Source: CAZTLI01 sp964614375
Lineage (GTDB): Bacteria > Chloroflexota > Anaerolineae > Aggregatilineales > Phototrophicaceae
Assembly: GCA_964614375.1 (NCBI GenBank)
Contig: CAZTLI010000371.1
Coordinates: 1-5,685 of the forward strand
Length of the DNA: 5,685 bases
Direction: 5' to 3'
In this document: one piece after another, positions 1-3,428 of the stretch
Numbering within the stretch: the stretch's first letter is position 1
Layout of the letters: each line of letters begins with the position of its first letter
Position numbers and translations under genes: made by a program
The notes under the pieces: generated by a model
What the model saw: the letters and a program-made list of their open reading frames with translations, nothing else
What the model was told of the DNA's origin: nothing
The model's database searches: none

Positions 1-148
1 CCCACTGCCCCATGCGGAGTCGGCGCGAAGCATACGCCGGGAAAAATGGGGTTATGATAGTTGCAATGACGCAAGCCGGGGTTTTCTAGCAGAAACCCTT
101 ACTACAGCCTGCCCTGACTGCAACAGAAACCGATACGCCTATCCCATC
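1..148. other. Upstream tail and leader, no assignable gene
   Basis: No gene can be assigned. One + frame is open from the window edge to a TAG at 87-89, another to a TGA at 55-57, and a third stays open into the next gene. Any of these could be the C-terminal tail of an upstream protein, but the stretch is too short to choose. CCCCAT at 8-13 is complementary to ATGGGG at 46-51, and CGGCG at 21-25 to CGCCG at 35-39, so the DNA could fold, but no T-run follows. TATGAT at 53-58 resembles a -10 box but has no matching -35 sequence. Confidence 0.4.
79..98. other. Small hairpin in the leader of the zinc-ribbon gene
   Basis: GGG (79-81) and TTTCT (83-87) pair with AGAAA (91-95) and CCC (96-98), giving an eight-pair stem with one bulged T at position 82 and a three-base loop. 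No T-run follows on either strand, so it is not a standard intrinsic terminator. It may be a leader structure or chance. Confidence 0.25.
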
Positions 149-154
149 AGGAGA
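149..154 (+). promoter_or_regulatory. Ribosome binding site of the zinc-ribbon gene
   Basis: AGGAGA lies seven bases before the ATG at 162. It is a near-perfect Shine-Dalgarno match and fixes that ATG as the start. The next in-frame ATG, at 189, has no such sequence before it. Confidence 0.75.
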
Positions 155-161
155 CCCGCAC

Positions 162-386
162 ATGCACTGCCAACCCACCACCGACCACATGCCCGCCGTC
201 ATCATCGCCCATCACACCTGCATCGCGCGCTGTCCATCGTGTGAACACCATAGTCGCTTCACCTATAACGGCGAACAACGCTGGCCTGCCCACGTTGCAA
301 AGGCCGTTGGCTTGCCCGAAGTGCAGACGCTGTGGTCGTGCGGGCACTGCCATACGACTGTCTCGGACGTAGATTTGCGGGGATAA
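162..386 (+). CDS. Small zinc-ribbon-like protein (74 aa)
   Basis: A 74-residue protein with two CxxC knuckles, C24-P-S-C27 and C60-G-H-C63, separated by 32 residues, which is the layout of a zinc ribbon. Further Cys and His residues (C3, C20, H29, H30, H62, H64) surround them. Between the knuckles is an aromatic and polar core, FTYNGEQRWP at 33-42, and a short amphipathic helix around 43-50. I recall similar short proteins with a GEQRWP-like stretch from Chloroflexota but cannot name a family. The role is unknown; single zinc ribbons often bind nucleic acid or protein partners. The start is fixed by AGGAGA at 149-154. The gene ends with TAA, 59 bases before the next ATG, and seems to be its own unit. 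The overlapping minus-strand frame lacks this patterned content. Confidence 0.7.
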   Translation: MHCQPTTDHMPAVIIAHHTCIARCPSCEHHSRFTYNGEQRWPAHVAKAVGLPEVQTLWSCGHCHTTVSDVDLRG

Positions 387-405
387 TTGCACAATCACGA
401 TAGGA

Positions 406-411
406 TATAAC
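406..411 (+). promoter_or_regulatory. Possible -10 box before the beta-propeller gene
   Basis: TATAAC matches the -10 consensus at five of six positions and lies in the short gap between the zinc-ribbon stop and the ATG at 446. No -35 box sits at the right distance: TTGCAC at 387-392 is only 13 bases away. The call is therefore weak. Confidence 0.3.
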
Positions 412-445
412 TGCACCTGTTTAATGCGATCCGAAAAGAGGATAA

Positions 446-712
446 ATGAAGAAGCTGCTGTCTGGTATTATTTTTATATGGCTCAGCCTTTCTGCCAGCA
501 CGCAAGCGCAATATGGCTATCCTTGCGAATTGGAAACCCCGCGTCCGGGCAGCTTACTGTATATCCACCGCCACTTGCGTATCAAGTATCACGACACAAA
601 CGGGACGCTGACACTCATTGATGCCCAGACACGCGATGTTTATCAAACTCTTTCCACTGATGCACATGGATTCACCCTGGCAGGCTGGTCGCCGGGCGGA
701 AATGATTATTGA
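446..712 (+). CDS. 5' part of frameshifted secreted WD40/beta-propeller-like protein
   Basis: This 88-residue reading frame is probably the N-terminal part of a longer protein broken by a frameshift. Residues 1-21 form a signal peptide: KK at 2-3, a hydrophobic core (LLSGIIFIWLSLSAS) and a likely signal peptidase I cut after T-Q-A21. The mature protein would be exported. Residues about 34-85 look like a beta-propeller blade: a strand with LIDAQTRDV (D-x-x-T turn), then LAGWSPGG, the W/S-P-[DG]-G turn typical of WD40-like repeats. The frame then runs into TGA at 710-712, where a new blade should begin. That missing continuation is found one base out of frame in the next entry. AGAGG at 437-441 is the ribosome site, with a rather short four-base spacing. 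The specific function is unknown. Confidence 0.6.
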   Translation: MKKLLSGIIFIWLSLSASTQAQYGYPCELETPRPGSLLYIHRHLRIKYHDTNGTLTLIDAQTRDVYQTLSTDAHGFTLAGWSPGGNDY

Positions 713-1379
713 TAGACAGACGAATCAGTATAGTTTATTGACCTGGGTACAGCGCCACACCTGGGATATGGTCAACAATCGTATTTATGTCATTCATTAC
801 CGGGAACGCGATGCAGTCCATGCCTATGACCTTTCTACCGGACAACATCTGGCGATGTATGCGCCAACCAATCCTGATGAACGCATTTTCGCACAATCGC
901 TTTTTTTATCGGCTGACCGTTCGCATATTGTGTATTACACAACTGTCACCGACAACTTGCATATAGATAGTTCATTAGATACCCGTTTTGGTGGTTGTGG
1001 AGGCGGATTTGCCGTTTGGAATGTGTGGACAAACACCGGGCAAGCGATTCACACAGACTGTCGTGACTTTCCAGGCACGGATCGTCATCGGGCAGCCCTT
1101 AGCCCCGATAATCGCTACTTTGCCTATGGCAGAGACATTGTGAGTGTCTGGGATTTGCAAGCCATTCCTGCCGATGCCAGTCCCAATTGGACATTTGCCG
1201 GGCCTGATTATCGGATTGCCCATCTTCGCTTTCTGGACAATCAAATTGTAGAGACCTTTGGCTATCAAGACTATCGTTATGCCTTGCGCTGGAATCTCTT
1301 TACAGGGGACTACATCAATGCTTTTGATTATCAAACCGATACCGAAGTGGCGCGCGATGGCAGCCCGCTCGGTCAGTAG
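702..1379 (+). CDS. 3' part of frameshifted WD40/beta-propeller-like protein
   Basis: About 225 residues with recurring WD40-like features: RIYVIHY followed by HAYDLSTGQHL, then LFLSADRSHIVYY with FAVWNVWTNTGQAI, then AALSPDNRYFAYGRDIVSVWDL, and last RIAHLRFLDNQIVET with LRWNLFTGDYI. These are S-x-D-x-[RS] turns alternating with W/Y-D/N-L-x-T-G strands, giving roughly four to five blades. A glycine-rich insert with a Cys (GGCGGGFAVW) lies in the middle. The frame is open further upstream, but there it only shadows the 5' part, so coding sense begins near 700. ATG 702 is the first local start and overlaps the preceding TGA by 11 bases, with no good ribosome site. Joined to the 5' part, the product would be about 310 residues, exported by the signal peptide. 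It is either a pseudogene or a sequencing/assembly error; independent translation by re-initiation is less likely. The ligand or role is unknown. Confidence 0.6.
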   Translation: MIIDRQTNQYSLLTWVQRHTWDMVNNRIYVIHYRERDAVHAYDLSTGQHLAMYAPTNPDERIFAQSLFLSADRSHIVYYTTVTDNLHIDSSLDTRFGGCGGGFAVWNVWTNTGQAIHTDCRDFPGTDRHRAALSPDNRYFAYGRDIVSVWDLQAIPADASPNWTFAGPDYRIAHLRFLDNQIVETFGYQDYRYALRWNLFTGDYINAFDYQTDTEVARDGSPLGQ

Positions 1380-1415
1380 AATGCTAAATGGGCTATGCGG
1401 CAGGTCAATTGAACA

Positions 1416-1433
1416 GGCAGAGATAGGACTGCC
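1416..1433 (+). terminator. Weak hairpin after the beta-propeller gene
   Basis: GGCAG (1416-1420) and CTGCC (1429-1433) form a five-pair stem with an eight-base loop, 37 bases after the TAG at 1377-1379. Only a short mixed pyrimidine stretch follows (CTTTCC at 1440-1445) and no real T-run, so intrinsic termination is doubtful. Confidence 0.2.
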
Positions 1434-1480
1434 CCATGGCTTTCCTATCGACCACACCCTACCCCGGACGATAGGCCAAT

Positions 1481-1509
1481 TTGCCCGATGATTGGCGTAG
1501 AGATAGAAT
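1481..1509 (+). promoter_or_regulatory. Sigma70-type promoter of the membrane-protein gene
   Basis: TTGCCC (1481-1486, four of six matches to TTGACA) and TAGAAT (1504-1509, five of six to TATAAT) are separated by exactly 17 bases. Transcription would begin near 1516 and give a leader of about 43 bases before the ATG at 1559. This agrees with the membrane gene being transcribed separately from the upstream beta-propeller gene. The call rests on consensus match and spacing only. Confidence 0.5.
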
Positions 1510-1547
1510 GCTGATTGTTGGAATATCATGACAGTTAACCATCTTGT

Positions 1548-1551
1548 GGAG
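1548..1551 (+). promoter_or_regulatory. Ribosome binding site of the membrane-protein gene
   Basis: GGAG stands seven bases before ATG 1559. It lies inside the possible extension from TTG 1544, which argues that the ATG, not the TTG, is the true start. Confidence 0.65.
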
Positions 1552-1558
1552 CACAGGC

Positions 1559-2374
1559 ATGACGAATACCCGGTTATCGACCCTATCAAGAATTGTCTTC
1601 GGTCTCGTCGCACTCAACGCCTTACTTGGCGCACTGTCTCTCATCTTTTTCCCCACAGAAACAGAGACGCTGTTCTTCTGGACAATCAATCCACCCCTGA
1701 ATGCTGCATTATTCGGGGCGCTCTATTTAGGGGGCGCACTGGTGGTTGGCTGGATTACCTATCGTGGTCAATGGGAGGCTGCCCGATTTCTGATTCCGGT
1801 ACTGGTCGCGGCGGGTATTTTTATTTCCATAACGACCTTGATTCACCTCAATTCGTTCACATCGGGCATCAAACTCATCTACTGGTTAGTCATTTATATT
1901 GGCGCGCCGGTTATCGCCATCGTGTTCTATTTCCAGCATGAACGTCCCCGTGCCAATTGGGATGTGGTTGAACCTGTATTGCCCATCACCCGCACCATCG
2001 CCATCAGTCTTGGCGCGATTCTGGTTGTGATGGGAATCGGGATAATCATTTCGCCCGATTTTGTCGTCTCCCAATGGCCCTGGTCAACATCCCCGCTCAT
2101 GGTGCGTATATTTAGCGCGTGGTTTAGCGCATTTGGTGTGGGGTTGCTCTGGTTTTATTATGAACGGGATTGGCGTCGGCTGCACTTCATCGCCACCCTG
2201 ATGATTGCCGCCGCTGTCCTCGATTTGTCGATGGTCTTCATTCATCGGGGCGATTTGCACCCGATAGGACTCAATTTCTGGGTGTACTGCGCTCATTTAG
2301 TGATTGTCGGTATGGTGGGACTGCTCATGCACGGGTTGCAGCGCCGGGCGCGCCAGCCAATGACCGAATCTTGA
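1559..2374 (+). CDS. 8-TM integral membrane protein with two similar 4-TM halves
   Basis: A 271-residue polytopic inner-membrane protein of unknown function. Hydrophobic segments fall at about 11-31, 47-67, 77-97, 105-125, 146-166, 182-200, 208-228 and 238-260, linked by short charged loops; the longest, about 126-145, joins the halves. Half one (11-129) and half two (145-263) resemble each other at an offset of 133-134 residues: P32/P166, W41/W175, P45/P179, Y68-R69/E202-R203 and LIH 94-96/FIH 227-229. This points to an internal duplication. No transporter signature, catalytic motif or cofactor site is recognised, and the C-terminus is a short basic tail (LQRRAR). ATG 1559 is chosen because GGAG at 1548-1551 precedes it at good spacing. 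The gene appears monocistronic: a promoter candidate lies just upstream and over 400 bases without a clear gene follow. Confidence is high that it is a real membrane protein, low on function. Confidence 0.8.
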   Translation: MTNTRLSTLSRIVFGLVALNALLGALSLIFFPTETETLFFWTINPPLNAALFGALYLGGALVVGWITYRGQWEAARFLIPVLVAAGIFISITTLIHLNSFTSGIKLIYWLVIYIGAPVIAIVFYFQHERPRANWDVVEPVLPITRTIAISLGAILVVMGIGIIISPDFVVSQWPWSTSPLMVRIFSAWFSAFGVGLLWFYYERDWRRLHFIATLMIAAAVLDLSMVFIHRGDLHPIGLNFWVYCAHLVIVGMVGLLMHGLQRRARQPMTES

Positions 2375-2429
2375 AACCACCCATTTTTATGTATCCGTCG
2401 GGTAACTGTGCGATGCTGCGTTAAAGTCA

Positions 2430-2456
2430 GGCATCCGCTGGCTGGCGTCTAATGCC
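2430..2456 (+). terminator. Weak hairpin after the membrane-protein gene
   Basis: GGCAT (2430-2434) pairs with ATGCC (2452-2456), and inside it CGC (2436-2438) pairs with GCG (2445-2447). A pyrimidine stretch (CTTCCTCTC) follows from 2456, rather than a T-run. It could end transcription of the membrane gene, or it could fold over the ATG of the small reading frame at 2452. Evidence is slight. Confidence 0.2.
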
Positions 2457-2574
2457 CTTCCTCTCAACACGCCCACAACGACGATCTTTCCTGATTTTAG
2501 TCGTGGCCTATATCGCGGCGCTGACTCCGTTTACGACCGGTATCACCGATGATCCGCCTATCGACGGTTTATAA
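2452..2574 (+). CDS. Possible 40-aa membrane-anchored peptide or gene remnant
   Basis: The 40-residue product has a basic start (TRPQRR at 6-11), a hydrophobic run (FLILVVAYIAAL at 13-24) and then polar, proline-rich sequence (DDPP at 33-36). That is the profile of a signal peptide or signal anchor followed by the beginning of an exported domain, cut off by TAA. No ribosome binding site is visible before the ATG, which also falls in a weak hairpin. It may be the 5' remnant of a decayed secreted-protein gene, a genuine micro-protein, or chance. No family is recognised. Confidence 0.25.
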   Translation: MPFLSTRPQRRSFLILVVAYIAALTPFTTGITDDPPIDGL

Positions 2575-2585
2575 CGGGTGTCTAG

Positions 2586-2605
2586 GGACACGGCGCGCCG
2601 TCTCT
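2586..2605. repeat. GC-rich palindrome with a perfect 12-bp core
   Basis: ACGGCGCGCCGT at 2590-2601 is its own reverse complement. The symmetry extends over 2586-2605 with one mismatch (2589/2602) and one G-T pair. GTGTC (2578-2582) and GACAC (2587-2591) form a second, overlapping hairpin. The core contains the octamer GGCGCGCC, which recurs in this window. It could be a protein-binding site or an extruding hairpin; no T-run directly follows, so it is not a clear terminator. Confidence 0.4.
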
Positions 2606-2760
2606 GATGACCCGATTAAATTTTTAAGCGGTTTCAGCCCATTGCAAGGCGCCAAAGCAGCCCTCACAGCGCCCCTGTCTAATATTCTTCACCGCTGGCC
2701 TTTCGACCTTACATCCACGAAATATCGAATAAATCGCCTCGACCCGGTACAACGGTTACC

Positions 2761-2788
2761 TTGCGGCCTCGTCACCAGCGCGTACAAT
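2761..2788 (+). promoter_or_regulatory. Sigma70-type promoter of the toxin-antitoxin-kinase operon
   Basis: TACAAT (2783-2788) matches the -10 consensus at five of six positions. TTGCGG (2761-2766) shares the TTG of the -35 consensus (three of six) at a 16-base spacing. Transcription would begin near 2795. That leaves only about seven bases before GTG 2802 but about 25 before ATG 2820, with AGGG at 2808-2811 in between, which favours the ATG as the antitoxin start. Confidence 0.5.
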
Positions 2789-2796
2789 AGGGTGAC
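2771..2796. promoter_or_regulatory. Inverted-repeat operator candidate spanning the -10 box
   Basis: GTCACC (2771-2776) and its exact complement GGTGAC (2791-2796) flank the -10 box TACAAT. The half-site centres are 20 bases apart, about two helical turns, so both would face the same side of the DNA. A related half-site, GTTACC, lies at 2755-2760 just before the -35 box. Toxin-antitoxin operons are commonly repressed by their antitoxin at such sites, and DUF433 proteins are thought to carry a helix-turn-helix fold. Six-base repeats can arise by chance. Confidence 0.4.
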
Positions 2797-2819
2797 AGTG
2801 GGTGGACAGGGTTGAACCA

Positions 2820-3119
2820 ATGGAAACGGTCTTAGCAATCAAACTCATTTCGTCAAACCCGGACATCCGAAACGGGCGGCCTATCATCGCCGGGACGGGT
2901 GTTTGTGTTTCGGATATTGTCACGGTGATGCTGTTTCAACAGAAATCGGTTGACGAACTCGCCGCATGGTTTGACCTGTCGCTAGCACAGATTCATGCGG
3001 CGCTGGCCTATTATTATGAACACAAAGCGGCAGTTGATGTAGAAATCAAAGAACGCCGTCACATCGCTGCTGAATTGAAGGAGAAGCGGGTTGGCAACCG
3101 ACATTCGCTTCTACCTTGA
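2820..3119 (+). CDS. DUF433 family antitoxin
   Basis: A 99-residue protein of the DUF433 family, the usual antitoxin partner of DUF5615 PIN-like toxins. The family signature is clear at residues 11-33: SSNPDIRNGRPIIAGTG then VCVSDIV, matching N-P-x-[IV]-x-x-G-[KR]-P-x-I-x-G-T. The normally conserved Arg of the G-T-R motif is Gly27 here. The second conserved block, LSLAQIHAALAYYYEHK, belongs to the helical DNA-binding-like part. The C-terminal tail (EIKERRHIAAELKEKR) is charged and probably wraps the toxin. The protein is expected to neutralise the toxin by direct binding and may repress the operon promoter. ATG 2820 is preferred over an in-frame GTG at 2802 because AGGG at 2808-2811 precedes it and the predicted transcript starts near 2795. 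Its end overlaps the toxin gene by 29 bases, implying translational coupling. Confidence 0.85.
   Translation: METVLAIKLISSNPDIRNGRPIIAGTGVCVSDIVTVMLFQQKSVDELAAWFDLSLAQIHAALAYYYEHKAAVDVEIKERRHIAAELKEKRVGNRHSLLP
3078..3083 (+). promoter_or_regulatory. Ribosome binding site fixing the TTG start of the toxin
   Basis: AAGGAG, a strong Shine-Dalgarno sequence inside the antitoxin gene, stands seven bases before TTG 3091. It justifies the non-ATG start and the 29-base overlap. A weak TTG initiator behind a strong ribosome site is consistent with toxin output kept below that of the antitoxin. Confidence 0.75.
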
Positions 3120-3426
3120 TGAGAATGTGCCTGTCGCCATTGCTGACCAGCTTCAAAAGCGCCAGATTGAGGCCGTTACTGCTCGCAGTCTTGGCGTATT
3201 GGGGGATACTGACCCTAACCACCTTACCCGCGCAACACGTATGGGATATGTCCTCTGTACCCATGATTCGGACTTTGTTCAGATGGCGCAAGAAGGTGTC
3301 GAACATGCTGGTATTGTATTCGGACAACAAGATAAACATGGCATTGGCGACTGGGTGAAGGGGCTGGAACTGATTCATACGGTCTATACCCCTGACGAGA
3401 TGCGGAACAACGTGGAGTATTTATAA
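3091..3426 (+). CDS. DUF5615 PIN-like toxin
   Basis: A 111-residue protein of the DUF5615 (PIN-like) family, predicted metal-dependent ribonuclease toxin of a type II toxin-antitoxin system. The conserved acidic residues are present: the N-terminal FYLDENVP (D10, E11), the GDTD stretch (D39, D41) and C-T-H-D59-S-D61-F, the family's T-H-D-x-D-F motif. The strand HAGIVFGQQ (72-80) and the C-terminal TPDEMRNNVEYL also fit the family, and the length is normal, so the gene looks intact. By family analogy it would cleave RNA, but the substrate is unknown. It starts at TTG, supported by AAGGAG at 3078-3083, overlaps the antitoxin gene by 29 bases, and ends two bases before the kinase-like gene. Another role for DUF5615 outside toxicity cannot be excluded. 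Confidence 0.85.
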   Translation: MATDIRFYLDENVPVAIADQLQKRQIEAVTARSLGVLGDTDPNHLTRATRMGYVLCTHDSDFVQMAQEGVEHAGIVFGQQDKHGIGDWVKGLELIHTVYTPDEMRNNVEYL

Positions 3427-3428
3427 AC

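Larger units (their letters stand above)
2375..2760. other. Long intergenic stretch, mostly without recognisable genes
   Basis: About 390 bases between the membrane gene and the toxin-antitoxin promoter. It holds a possible 40-codon reading frame (2452-2574), a weak hairpin (2430-2456) and a GC-rich palindrome (2586-2605), followed by an AT-rich patch at 2613-2627. An 88-codon + frame from 2549 runs through the region and across the downstream promoter, but its product shows no domain, signal or ribosome site and is treated as chance. No terminal inverted repeats, transposase fragments or tRNA-like sequence were seen. Confidence 0.5.

Noticed and set aside
147..416. 89-codon minus-strand frame opposite the zinc-ribbon gene
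   Set aside because: Its product shows no domain, while the + strand has a strong ribosome site and paired CxxC knuckles.
1381..1491. Possible 36-codon + frame directly after the propeller stop
   Set aside because: No ribosome site, no domain, and it runs into the -35 region of the next promoter.
975..1613. 212-codon minus-strand frame across the propeller gene end and membrane gene start
   Set aside because: It lies opposite WD40-like coding sequence, crosses the membrane-gene promoter and start, and has no recognisable features.
2586..2627. Intrinsic terminator made of the GC palindrome and the following AT-rich patch
   Set aside because: The T-run at 2621-2625 begins about 15 bases after the stem, too far for a standard intrinsic terminator.
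2375..2801. Insertion sequence or integrase remnant
   Set aside because: No terminal inverted repeats, target duplications or transposase-like peptides were found in any frame.
2549..2815. 88-codon + frame in the long intergenic stretch
   Set aside because: No ribosome site or protein pattern, and it spans the promoter and inverted repeat of the toxin-antitoxin operon.
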